Positions 53,951 to 63,767 of a stretch of 64,000 bases of DNA are shown piece after piece (within the stretch, counting starts at the first letter, position 1; each line of letters begins with the position of its first letter). Under the pieces are notes generated by a model. That model saw nothing but the letters and a program-made list of their open reading frames with translations, had not been told where the DNA came from and did not search any database. Source of the DNA: Paracoccus sp. SCSIO 75233 (GTDB taxonomy: Bacteria > Pseudomonadota > Alphaproteobacteria > Rhodobacterales > Rhodobacteraceae); NCBI RefSeq assembly GCF_027912675.1, contig NZ_CP115757.1:1736001-1800000 (forward strand), given 5' to 3'. The position numbers and the translations under genes were made by a program.

Positions 53951-55768
53951 ATGTCCGGCCTGCCACGCTGCGAAGTCTCCAGCACCATCGGCCGCGACGC
54001 CGGTGTCAGCGAGAAATGCTATCCCCTGAAAGGCAACCAACCGGAGCGGCTGCGGCGCGGCGACGTGTTCACCATCGACAGCTCGGTCCCGGTCAGCAGC
54101 GGCGCATTATCCCGGCTGGCCATCCCTTATGAACCGCTCTGGCCCGGACCGGCAGGACAGCTTTTCGAGGTCGATGCGACCGACGGCGTCACGCGGATCA
54201 GCCGGGGCGCACCCGATCTCGACCGGCGCGGACCGGATGATTTCGTGTTCGATCAGGGCCAGAACGAAACCCACTGCCGAAATGTCTATTTCGCCGCAAT
54301 GGCAACCTATGAAAGCTTCCGCCGCGCACTTGGCCGCCCGGTTGCATGGGCGTTCTGGCGGGAGGGAAGCTATCCGGCGCTGAAGCTGATGCCCTTCGCT
54401 GAACACGCGCTGAACGCCTATTACGACCGGAACGCCGCCGCCATCGGCTTCGGCTACGGCCCGGCAGGTGAGGAAAGCGGCCGCGCCGACCGCCGCCTGA
54501 TCCGCTTTACCGCGCTGTCCAGCGACATCGTCACACATGAGGTCACCCATGCCCTGATCGACGGTCTGCGGCCCGATTACGACATGCCGATGCACCCGGA
54601 TGTCTTCGCCTTTCACGAGGCGCTTGCCGATACGATCGCGCTTCTGTCGCGCTTCGAACGGGGCGGCTATCTGGGCTATCTCATGCAGCGTTCCGGCCTG
54701 TCCTTCCTGCGCGAAAAATCTCTGATCAGCCTCGCCCCGCAGCTTGGCGGGCTGATCCGCAAATCGGGCTTGCGCACATTGGATGTCGCCTGGACGGAGG
54801 CAGCCTTCGCCGATGGCGACGCGGACATGCCCGCCCGCTATGATGCCGCCCCGGAACTGCCCCATGACCGCGGCGGGCTGCTCTCCTCCGCCGTGTTCGA
54901 AGCGTTCCTGCGCGCCCTCGACCGCCGCATCTCGCCACTGATCCAGCTGGCCGAGCCGGTAAACAGCGCCGTCGGACGCTATCTGCTGGAACAGGTGCAG
55001 CAGATCGCCTCCCGCATGGCGGGTCATTTTCTGAACATCTGCATACGCGCGCTCGATTATTGCCCGCCCGCAACGATCCTGTTCGCCGATTACCTGCGGG
55101 CCATGATCACAGCCGACCGCCTGCTTGCCCCGCTGGACCGGTTCGGCTATCGCGAGGAGCTTATCGCCGCCTTTCGCCGCCGCGGCATTTACCCGGACGG
55201 CATCGACGTGGTCTCGGAAACCGCGCTCAGCTGGGACCCGCCCGAAATTCCGGTCTACCCAATCCCCGGCCTCGCGCTCTCGGCAATCCGCTACGATACC
55301 AGCCCGGTCATGCCGCTCTCCGGGGCAGAGATCCGCCGCCAGGCCCGCGCCCTCGCCCATGCCATAGATGCCGATGCACGACTGGCCCGCGCCCTCGGCC
55401 TGCGCGCGGCGGGATTTGCCGGTCCGGGCAGCAAACTCTCCGCCCCCCGGGTCACGTCGATCCGCCCGACATTGCGCGTCGGCCCGGATGGTTTCATCGA
55501 TTTTTCAATGATCGCCGAAATCGTCCAGATTTGCGACACGGTTGCAGAAGATGGCCGCATGATCCGCCATCGCGGCGGCGCAACGCTTATCCTCGACCCG
55601 ACCGGCACGCCCGCCCTTACCATCCGCCAGCGCATCGACAATGAACAACGCATCGAGGCGGAAAACCGATACGCGCTTCGGCAGGACACCAAGCCGCATG
55701 AAGGGAATGGAGACCTCCGCCAGCACGCACCGATCTGCCGCATCAGCCAACGCTCGCCAGTCCTTTAA
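53951..55768 (+). CDS. Thermolysin-type (gluzincin) metalloprotease partner of the caspase fusion
   Basis: The 605-residue protein has the zinc motif HEVTH at 196-200 in SSDIVTHEVTHALIDGL and the third ligand Glu223 in FHEALADTIALLSRF, the M4-type spacing. No signal peptide is seen (MSGLPRCEVSSTIGRDAGVS), unusual for an M4-like enzyme, which is normally secreted. The C-terminal 300 residues include helical parts and a beta-rich region near 495-570. It begins 3 bp after the hydrolase-caspase stop, so the two are co-translated. It may be activated or cleaved by its partner. Confidence 0.78.
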   Translation: MSGLPRCEVSSTIGRDAGVSEKCYPLKGNQPERLRRGDVFTIDSSVPVSSGALSRLAIPYEPLWPGPAGQLFEVDATDGVTRISRGAPDLDRRGPDDFVFDQGQNETHCRNVYFAAMATYESFRRALGRPVAWAFWREGSYPALKLMPFAEHALNAYYDRNAAAIGFGYGPAGEESGRADRRLIRFTALSSDIVTHEVTHALIDGLRPDYDMPMHPDVFAFHEALADTIALLSRFERGGYLGYLMQRSGLSFLREKSLISLAPQLGGLIRKSGLRTLDVAWTEAAFADGDADMPARYDAAPELPHDRGGLLSSAVFEAFLRALDRRISPLIQLAEPVNSAVGRYLLEQVQQIASRMAGHFLNICIRALDYCPPATILFADYLRAMITADRLLAPLDRFGYREELIAAFRRRGIYPDGIDVVSETALSWDPPEIPVYPIPGLALSAIRYDTSPVMPLSGAEIRRQARALAHAIDADARLARALGLRAAGFAGPGSKLSAPRVTSIRPTLRVGPDGFIDFSMIAEIVQICDTVAEDGRMIRHRGGATLILDPTGTPALTIRQRIDNEQRIEAENRYALRQDTKPHEGNGDLRQHAPICRISQRSPVL

Positions 55769-56007
55769 CCCTGTCTGGAAACAGGCTCATTTCGCGAAAC
55801 ACGAAACGCCATAATCTCCGGAAAAAACCGCTAACCCCCAAAACGGCATATCTTCCAAAGGTAGGAATTACCGAAGTCTTTCAAGCAAATTTCCGGCACA
55901 TTAACCCTCTTGGTGTGAAACATTAACGAATCGTGCTACGCTGAACGGCGGCCTTGTAATTTTCTCGGCCATGCTAGGACAGACGCAAAATATAAAGGGG
56001 TGCAGAT
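55769..56007. promoter_or_regulatory. Gap with probable promoter of the first RTX gene
   Basis: No gene is seen in these 239 bp. An ACATTAAC octamer occurs at about 55897 and again at about 55920, in an AT-richer stretch, followed by AAAGGGGTG as ribosome site before the ATG at 56008. The repeats may be regulator sites. Confidence 0.4.
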
Positions 56008-56907
56008 ATGCCACAGATTCTAGGAACGACAGGCGCGGACAGCCTTGACGGCACGGAACAGGCCGACACGATTTACGGTCTCGCCGGAAACGACACGATT
56101 ATCGGCAATGACGGCGCGGATGATCTTTACGGCAATGCCGGCGACGATCAATTCTGGGCCGGCACCAACGATATGGGCAATGACACCATAAATGGCGCGG
56201 AAGGCAACGACACCATCGGCGCAGGTGCAGGCAACGACTCCGTTCTCGCGGGCACCGGAAACGACACCGTCTGGGGTGCGGCTGGCGACGACAATATCCG
56301 TGGCGAAGACGGCAATGACTGGATCGGCGGCGGTGCCGACAACGACCGGCTTCGCGGCGGCTTCGGCAATGACACGATCTGGGGCAGCACCGGTTCCGAT
56401 TCCATCTATGGCAACGAGGACAATGACACCATCGGGGGCGGCACCGGAAACGACTATATAGAAGGCGATCATAGCGGCCCGGTCACCGGCGGTGACGACA
56501 TGCTGTTCGGCTTCGACGGCAACGATGTCATCTTCGGCAATGGCGGCAACGACACGATCTACGGCGGAAACGGCAATGACTGGTTGTTCTCCGACGACGG
56601 TGACGATGAAATTTGGGGCGGCACGGGGGACGATCTTATCGGCCTCGGCACTGCAGGAAGCGACGTGCTCGGCTTCATAACCGGCCACGGCACCGATACC
56701 GTGGTAGGCTTCCAAGCCGGCGTAGCTGACGAGGACGTCATTGATCTGCGCAGCTTCGGCCTGGCCGGTCAGCTCAGCGATCTGATCGGAAACGGCACTA
56801 TCTACGACAATGGCGGTAACGTCGAAATCGTGACAGAACCCGGCTCGCTGATCATCCTCAACGGCCTCAACACTGCTGCGCTAGTCGACAACGACTTCCT
56901 GCTCTGA
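56008..56907 (+). CDS. RTX-type calcium-binding repeat protein 1
   Basis: The 299-residue acidic protein is built of nonapeptide repeats of the GGxGxDxxx type (NDTIYGLAGNDTIIGNDGAD, GNDTIWGSTGSDSIYGNEDN), forming a calcium-binding beta-roll over about residues 15-215. It has no N-terminal signal; the end LVDNDFLL fits a C-terminal type I secretion signal. It probably folds outside the cell on binding calcium. No transporter genes are nearby. It is a paralogue of the gene at 57246. Confidence 0.88.
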   Translation: MPQILGTTGADSLDGTEQADTIYGLAGNDTIIGNDGADDLYGNAGDDQFWAGTNDMGNDTINGAEGNDTIGAGAGNDSVLAGTGNDTVWGAAGDDNIRGEDGNDWIGGGADNDRLRGGFGNDTIWGSTGSDSIYGNEDNDTIGGGTGNDYIEGDHSGPVTGGDDMLFGFDGNDVIFGNGGNDTIYGGNGNDWLFSDDGDDEIWGGTGDDLIGLGTAGSDVLGFITGHGTDTVVGFQAGVADEDVIDLRSFGLAGQLSDLIGNGTIYDNGGNVEIVTEPGSLIILNGLNTAALVDNDFLL

Positions 56908-56935
56908 GGGACTGATTCCAATCAGTTTCCAACCC

Positions 56936-56960
56936 GGCGGGGCTTCGGCCCCGCCTTTTT
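56936..56960 (+). terminator. Rho-independent terminator after RTX gene 1
   Basis: GGCGGGGC-TTCG-GCCCCGCC followed by TTTTT: a perfect 8-bp stem with a UUCG loop, 28 bp after the stop codon. Confidence 0.92.
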
Positions 56961-57205
56961 ATTGGGCATTTATCAACTTTGATAAAAAGCAAGCGGCGGA
57001 AATATTTCGGAAACGTCAGCGCCCCTCCATTTTCCCCATTCGCGCCCAAATCATTGATATTTATTCAGGAATATCGGCCAATTTCCGATAGCTGCGCCAC
57101 AAACCTGACGCAGCGTCAAGCAGAACTGCTGAAAGCCGCATTTTAGTTCTGTACAAATATCCCTGATCCCGTGCTAGCGTTGTGAGCATTGGTAATGAAA
57201 TTGTG

Positions 57206-57225
57206 ATGCAACCACTATGTTGCAT
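57206..57225. promoter_or_regulatory. Inverted repeat before RTX gene 2
   Basis: ATGCAAC (57206-57212) and GTTGCAT (57219-57225) are perfect 7-bp arms around a 6-bp spacer, just before the AAGGAG ribosome site. It could be an operator or an mRNA hairpin controlling translation. Confidence 0.45.
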
Positions 57226-57245
57226 GAAAGTAAGGAGTAGCGATT

Positions 57246-58127
57246 ATGCCGGTAATTCAGGGAACAGAAGGCCCAGACCTCCTCGCTGGCACCGAAGCGA
57301 ATGATTCAATTTACGGCTATGGCGAGGCCGATACGATCTGGGGCGGCGACGGCCATGATGAGTTGCATGGCGGCGACGGCAATGACGAAATGTGGGCTGG
57401 TCTGGACGACCGTGGCAGCGATTCCGTCTGGGGCGGCGCGGGCGATGACGTGATCGGGACCGGGTACGGCGCAGATGACGTCGATGCCGGTGACGGCAAT
57501 GACACGGTCTGGGGCGCGCAGGATGCCGACTCCATCCTTGGCGGCGCGGGCGATGACTGGATCGGCGGCGGCGACGGCTTCGACATTCTGCGCGGCGGCA
57601 CCGGCCATGATACGGTCTGGGGCAGCACCGGCGACGACATGATCTATGGCGACGCGGGCAACGACATGCTCGGCGGCGGCGATGGTGATGATGAGCTGTT
57701 CGGCGGCGACGGCGACGACATGATCTTCGGCGCAGCGGGCGACGACATTATCTACGGCGAAACCGGCAGAGACACGCTGTTCGGCGGCGACGGTGACGAT
57801 ACCATCATGTCCGGTCGCTCGACAGACGAAGTCTGGGGCGGTGCCGGCGATGACCTGATGTCGTCCTCCCTCTTTGGGCCGACCACCTACGGGTTCATCT
57901 CGGGCCACGGTGACGACACGATCAACATCTTCCAGGCCGGACCAGAGACCAATGACGTGATCGACCTGCGCGCCTTTGCCTTTGAAGGCGATCTCGACGC
58001 ACTCATCGCCGACGGGACCATCAAGAATGACGGCGGCTCGGTCGTGATCACAACCGAGGAGGATGCCTCGATCACGCTGACCGACATCCACACCTCCCAA
58101 CTCAACGCCGACGACTTCCTGATCTGA
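57246..58127 (+). CDS. RTX-type calcium-binding repeat protein 2
   Basis: The 293-residue protein begins MPVIQGTEGPDLLAGTEAND and has a beta-roll of GGxGxDxxx repeats up to about residue 200, then a C-terminal domain ending LNADDFLI, a likely type I secretion signal. AAGGAGTAGCG gives a strong ribosome site. Its layout and length match RTX protein 1, so the two arose by duplication. It has its own terminator and so is probably transcribed alone. Confidence 0.88.
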   Translation: MPVIQGTEGPDLLAGTEANDSIYGYGEADTIWGGDGHDELHGGDGNDEMWAGLDDRGSDSVWGGAGDDVIGTGYGADDVDAGDGNDTVWGAQDADSILGGAGDDWIGGGDGFDILRGGTGHDTVWGSTGDDMIYGDAGNDMLGGGDGDDELFGGDGDDMIFGAAGDDIIYGETGRDTLFGGDGDDTIMSGRSTDEVWGGAGDDLMSSSLFGPTTYGFISGHGDDTINIFQAGPETNDVIDLRAFAFEGDLDALIADGTIKNDGGSVVITTEEDASITLTDIHTSQLNADDFLI

Positions 58128-58154
58128 TCCAAGGAATGTCAGAGACACGAATGC

Positions 58155-58179
58155 GGCGGGGCCCCGGCCCCGCCATTTT
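58155..58179 (+). terminator. Rho-independent terminator after RTX gene 2
   Basis: GGCGGGGCC-CC-GGCCCCGCC: a 9-bp perfect stem followed by ATTTTC, shortly after the RTX gene 2 stop. The stem is nearly the same as that after RTX gene 1. Confidence 0.85.
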
Positions 58180-58343
58180 CACTTTTATCTATACCCACAT
58201 TCGCATTCTGCATAAGCGCGATGCAGACATCCCTTGCGAAAACCGCTTGGGCGCGCCGCCCCCCGGCATAGCGCGCAGCACAGCGCCTGCCGCCACACCC
58301 GATCCCTTCGGCGTCCCGCGCACGCGGTCGCGGGGCGCACCCG

Positions 58344-58398
58344 GTGCACATCCTGTGTACAGCCTGTGTACGCCCGGTGTACGCAGCGTGCCGCCGGT
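58344..58398. repeat. 11-bp tandem repeats (five units)
   Basis: GTGCAC, GTGTAC, GTGTAC, GTGTAC and GTGCCG begin at 58344, 58355, 58366, 58377 and 58388, exactly 11 bp apart, within a unit close to GTGTACGCCCG. It lies 86 bp before the ATG of the carboxylesterase gene. A repeat phased to one helical turn suggests a protein-binding array, but it could be a simple variable repeat. Confidence 0.65.
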
Positions 58399-58483
58399 TT
58401 CATACCGCATTCCGGTTGCAGCCCCGCCGGGTGGCGCGTAACACTTCGCCCCGATTGCCCGATGCCAAAGTGAAGGAGCCGTC

Positions 58484-59140
58484 ATGGTCCGCCCCCTCAA
58501 ATCCGACCGCAAAGGCGCAGACAACGCCACGCGTGCCTTGGTGTTCCTGCATGGCTACGGGGCCGACGGGGCCGATCTTCTGGGCCTCGGCGACGTCCTC
58601 GCCCCGCATCTGCCGGGGACCGCGTTTTATGCCCCGGACGCGCCGGAACCCTGCGCCAATAACCCCTTCGGTCGCCAGTGGTTTCCGATCCCGTGGCTTG
58701 ACGGCTCGACCGAGGATCAGGCACGCGCCTCGATGGTGCAATCGGTCGATGACATCAATTCCTTCCTTGACAAGGTGCTGACAGATGAGGGGCTGACCCC
58801 GGATCGCCTTGCAGTCATTGGGTTTTCGCAAGGCACCATGATGGCGCTGCATGTCCTTCCCCGCAGGGAAGATCCGGTTTCCTGCATAATCGGCTTCTCC
58901 GGCCGCCTGCTTGAACCGGAACGTCTGGCGACGGAGGCGCGTGTCAAACCGCCGGTCCTGCTGCTGCATGGCGATCAGGACCCGATGGTGCCGTTCAGCG
59001 ATATGGGCGACGCCGCCGATGCGCTGAGCGCGGCTGAGTTCGAGGTCTACACCCATGTCATGAAAGGCACCGGCCACGGCATCGCCCAGGACGGTCTGGT
59101 CGCGGCGCTGCAATTCCTGCAAGCCCGGCTTCCCGAATAA
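58484..59140 (+). CDS. Phospholipase/carboxylesterase-family alpha/beta-hydrolase
   Basis: The 218-residue product has FLHGYGADGADLLGLG (oxyanion region), nucleophile Ser115 in VIGFSQGTMM, the acid Asp in LHGDQDPMVP and His near 201 in GTGHGIAQDG. This is the cytosolic carboxylesterase type (YpfH/Est-like), which hydrolyses short esters or thioesters. GAAGGAGCCGTC is a strong ribosome site. It stands alone. Confidence 0.92.
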   Translation: MVRPLKSDRKGADNATRALVFLHGYGADGADLLGLGDVLAPHLPGTAFYAPDAPEPCANNPFGRQWFPIPWLDGSTEDQARASMVQSVDDINSFLDKVLTDEGLTPDRLAVIGFSQGTMMALHVLPRREDPVSCIIGFSGRLLEPERLATEARVKPPVLLLHGDQDPMVPFSDMGDAADALSAAEFEVYTHVMKGTGHGIAQDGLVAALQFLQARLPE

Positions 59141-59482
59141 CCAGACGCACGGGATAAGCGCGCCACGACACCAGCCGGGCAAACCGCAGCTTCGTGATAC
59201 GCAACGTCCGTTTCATGCGTCATCCAGCCGCAGCTTCGGCCATGCTTTGCCAATTACACCATATCATAGCCCCCTTGTTTCTTCGCGTTACCTGGAAACT
59301 AAGCCCCATAACGTGATGAAATAAAATCATAATATGCGTAAAATTGCGCATATCGCCCGTGTCACATCCCCGTCACTTATCCGGGCTAGAACAATTCCAT
59401 ATTCTGGGGCTTGCCTGATTTGTACCCCGATATATAGTCATAGCCAGGCAAGCTGATACGGGCTGGCAGGACGGAGCAAAAC
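59141..59482. other. Gap before the HNH gene with an inverted repeat
   Basis: No gene is seen in these 342 bp. An AT-rich stretch (59300-59360) holds ATATGCG (59332-59338) and CGCATAT (59347-59353), 7-bp arms around 8 bp, a possible operator at the promoter of the HNH gene. Confidence 0.4.
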
Positions 59483-60082
59483 ATGCTCGACGATCATCAT
59501 CACGAGGATTTTCGGACGCAATTCGTGCGTGAACCGGCGGCATTGCGACAATATCCGGCGCTGGTCCTGAATGCCGATTACCGACCGCTCAGCTACTACC
59601 CGCTCTCCCTCTGGCCCTGGCAGGAGGCGATCAAGGCGGTGTTCCTCGAACGGGTCTCGGTCATCGCTGAATATGACAGCTTCGTTCATAGTCAGCGGCA
59701 GGCCTTCCGCATACCCTCGGTTGTGGTGCTGAAAGATTTCGTCAAACCCCAGAAGCGCGTGGCATTCACGCGCTTCAATCTTTTTCTGCGGGACGGTTTC
59801 GAATGCCAGTATTGCGGCTCACGCGGCGATCTGACCTTTGACCATGTCATCCCCCGCTCACGCGGCGGGGTGACAAGCTGGGAAAACGTCGTCGCCGCCT
59901 GCTCGCCCTGCAATCTGCGCAAGGCCAACCGCTCGCTGCGCCATAGCGGGCTGAAGCTGCGCCGCGAACCGGGCCAGCCGACGCCGGAAGAAATGCACTC
60001 CGTCGGCCGTCGTTTCCCGCCCAACCATCTCCATGAAAGCTGGATCGACTTCCTGTACTGGGATACCGAGCTGGAGGCCTAA
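59483..60082 (+). CDS. HNH endonuclease family protein
   Basis: The 199-residue protein has the HNH core: CQYCGSRGDLTFDHVIPRSR with a first zinc CxxC, the DH pair, and NVVAACSPCNLRKANR with the second CxxC (about residues 112-152). The N-terminal PALVLNADYRPLSYYPLSLW is the common alphaproteobacterial form, conserved in Rhodobacterales cores. Its cellular job is not known; it is not obviously tied to a methylase. Confidence 0.9.
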   Translation: MLDDHHHEDFRTQFVREPAALRQYPALVLNADYRPLSYYPLSLWPWQEAIKAVFLERVSVIAEYDSFVHSQRQAFRIPSVVVLKDFVKPQKRVAFTRFNLFLRDGFECQYCGSRGDLTFDHVIPRSRGGVTSWENVVAACSPCNLRKANRSLRHSGLKLRREPGQPTPEEMHSVGRRFPPNHLHESWIDFLYWDTELEA

Positions 60083-60243
60083 AGCCTGTGATCCCGCCGG
60101 GTGACGTGAACCAGACCCGCCGCGATCAGCACAACCATTGCCAGAACCATCAGCGGCACCCCGTTCGACAGGCTGAACCACAGCGTGGCGGCGGCAGCGG
60201 CGATTACGGCAGCGATCAAAAGCAGAAAATGCGGCAGCGGCAT
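60079..60243 (-). CDS. Small membrane protein
   Basis: From MPLPHFLLLIAAVIAAAAAT at 60243 the 54-residue product has two hydrophobic segments (FLLLIAAVIAAAAATLWFSL and PLMVLAMVVLIAAGLVHV), ending TRRDHRL, so a hairpin inner-membrane protein. AAGGAGAT before the ATG is a strong ribosome site and rules out the longer frame. The function is unknown. It overlaps the HNH gene end by 4 bp, convergent. Confidence 0.75.
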   Translation of the reverse strand: MPLPHFLLLIAAVIAAAAATLWFSLSNGVPLMVLAMVVLIAAGLVHVTRRDHRL

Positions 60244-60365
60244 AGCGGATCTCCTTCCACAGGCTAATATGGGCTTCTGCTCGGGCAATGGAAAGGGTTG
60301 TTTGAATATGCGGCGATAAGTTGCGAAATATGGACTATGTTCTGCATATGTTCTATGCTTGCGGC

Positions 60366-61445
60366 ATGGCTGCGAACCGCGATCCCGATGAAATCCTGAA
60401 AGCCCGTGGCGCGGTCAGCCGTCCGGCGAATCGTTATGACCGGCTGAGCGCGGAACGCACCCATGACGGCTGGGACATCCCGGAGGAGCAGCGTTTGTTG
60501 CGGACCGAGTTTTCCGAGGAACATCCGCGCCGTATCATCACCCGCAACCAGTCGCCGGATGTGCCGTTCGACCGCTCCATCAACCCCTACCGGGGCTGCG
60601 AACATGGCTGTATCTACTGTTTCGCCCGGCCCAGCCACGCTTATTGGGGCCTGTCGCCGGGGCTGGATTTCGAGACCCGGATCACCGTCAAACCCGGTGC
60701 CGCCAAGCTGCTGGAGCAGGAGATTTCCCGGCCCGGCTACCGCGCAGCCCCGATCGCATTCGGCACCAATACCGACCCTTATCAACCCATCGAGGCCAAA
60801 CGGGCGCTGATGCCTGAGATGTGGCAGGTGCTGCTGAACTGGAACCACCCGGCAAGCCTTGTCACGCGCGGCCAGACCGTGCGCCGCGATCTACCCCTGC
60901 TTGCACGGATGGCTGAGCGGCAGCTGATCCATATCGGCATCTCCATCACCACGCTGGACCCGGCGCTTGCCCGCAGTATGGAGCCGCGCGCGCCTGCCCC
61001 CGCGACCCGGCTGGACATGATCCGCGCCCTCTCCGCCGCCGGCATTCAGGTCCGCGTCATGGTCGCCCCGGTCATCCCGGTCCTGACCGAGCCGGAGATC
61101 GAGCGTATCCTTGCCGCCGCGCGCGAGGCCGGGGCGACGAATGCCAGCATGATCCCGCTGCGCCTGCCGCTGGAGGTGGCCCCGCTGTTTCGCGACTGGC
61201 TGGACCGGCACCGCCCAGATGCGGCGGCGCATGTGATGAACCGGGTGCAGGCGATGCGCGGCGGACGCGACAACGATCCGCGTTTCGGCAGCCGGATGCG
61301 CGGCGAGGGGATCGAGGCGGAATTGATGATGAAACGCTTCCGGCTGGCACGGAAACGGCTGGGCTATGCGGAGACGACGCCGCCGCTCGATTGCTCCCGC
61401 TTCGGGCCGCCGGAACGCAAGGGCGATCAGCTTTCGCTGTTCTGA
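60366..61445 (+). CDS. PA0069-type radical SAM protein (spore photoproduct lyase-like)
   Basis: The 359-residue product has the radical SAM cluster motif CEHGCIYC at 78-85 in NPYRGCEHGCIYCFARP, then FGTNTDPYQPIE, LVTRGQTVRRDL and HIGISITTLDPALARSMEPR. These match the PA0069/SPL-like Rv2578c group. The natural reaction is unknown to me. The start MAANRDPDEI is chosen by composition; earlier ATGs at 60330 and 60348 are possible and no ribosome site decides. Confidence 0.88.
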   Translation: MAANRDPDEILKARGAVSRPANRYDRLSAERTHDGWDIPEEQRLLRTEFSEEHPRRIITRNQSPDVPFDRSINPYRGCEHGCIYCFARPSHAYWGLSPGLDFETRITVKPGAAKLLEQEISRPGYRAAPIAFGTNTDPYQPIEAKRALMPEMWQVLLNWNHPASLVTRGQTVRRDLPLLARMAERQLIHIGISITTLDPALARSMEPRAPAPATRLDMIRALSAAGIQVRVMVAPVIPVLTEPEIERILAAAREAGATNASMIPLRLPLEVAPLFRDWLDRHRPDAAAHVMNRVQAMRGGRDNDPRFGSRMRGEGIEAELMMKRFRLARKRLGYAETTPPLDCSRFGPPERKGDQLSLF

Positions 61446-61896
61446 AGCTTCAGCGGCCCCGGCAGACGTTCCTCCGACAGCATCACGTTTGCTTCCACCT
61501 GCCCCAGCCCCGGCAAGGTCATGATCCGGCGGCGCAGGATGCGTTCGAAATCCGCAATGTCACGCGCCACGATCCGCAGCCGGTAATCGAACTGCCCCAG
61601 CACATGCTGGACCAGTTGCACCTCCGGGATGGCGGTCGCCGCGCGCTCGAACTCCTCAAGGCTGGTACGGCCCTTGGTCGCCAGCCTGATGCCCAGAAAC
61701 ACGGTCACCCCGAAGCCGAGTGCGGCATTGTCCAGCACCACGCGCTGCCCGGCGATCACCCCCGCCTCTTGCAGCCGCCTGATCCGCCGCCATGTCGCGG
61801 GCTGGGTCATATTGATCGCCCGCCCGATCTCCGCCGCGCCTAGGGTCGCATCCCGCGACAGGAGTTTCAGGATCGCCAGATCGGTCGCGTCGGGCG

Positions 61897-61900
<4 letters not shown>
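61427..61900 (-). CDS. Lrp/AsnC-family regulator, second of a pair
   Basis: The 157-residue product from MTPDATDLAILKLLSRDATL has an HTH (LGAAEIGRAINMTQPATWRRIRRLQE) and a RAM domain (VTVFLGIRLATKGRTSLEEF, VLGQFDYRLRIVARDIADF). The ATG overlaps the stop of the other Lrp gene (ATGA), so they are co-translated and may form mixed complexes. Its 3' end overlaps the radical SAM gene by 19 bp, convergent. Confidence 0.92.
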
Positions 61901-63505
<1,605 letters not shown>

Positions 63506-63531
63506 GCTTCGCGTTTAAGGGAATAAGGAAA

Positions 63532-63559
63532 GCCGGGGCGTATCGCGTCCCGGCCTTTT
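63532..63559 (+). terminator. Terminator after ilvC
   Basis: GCCGGGGCG-TATCG-CGTCCCGGC (9-bp stem, one G-U pair) followed by CTTTT, beginning 27 bp after the ilvC stop. Confidence 0.88.
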
Positions 63560-63733
63560 AGTTGCCCACGACGAGTTAGCCTTTTTTTAACGGCGGGTCC
63601 GAGGGACAATGCGGTCGTTCGGTTTAGCACTCAACCGATGAGACAAACGCCATCGAGACGGCTCAGGCTGTTCTTGAATGTTTCACGATTTAGGACTATG
63701 TAGGGGGAAGTAATGGGATGGTCTAACCGTCCG

Positions 63734-63767
63734 TTCAAAGGCGAGCCTGGGCTCGCCTTTGAATTTT
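63734..63767 (+). terminator. Second strong hairpin downstream of ilvC
   Basis: TTCAAAGGCGAGC-CTGG-GCTCGCCTTTGAA is a perfect 13-bp stem with a 4-base loop followed by TTTT. It lies about 230 bp after ilvC and just before the 3' end of the DUF3800 gene. It may terminate an unseen transcript of this gap or read-through from ilvC, and may also serve the convergent gene. Confidence 0.6.
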
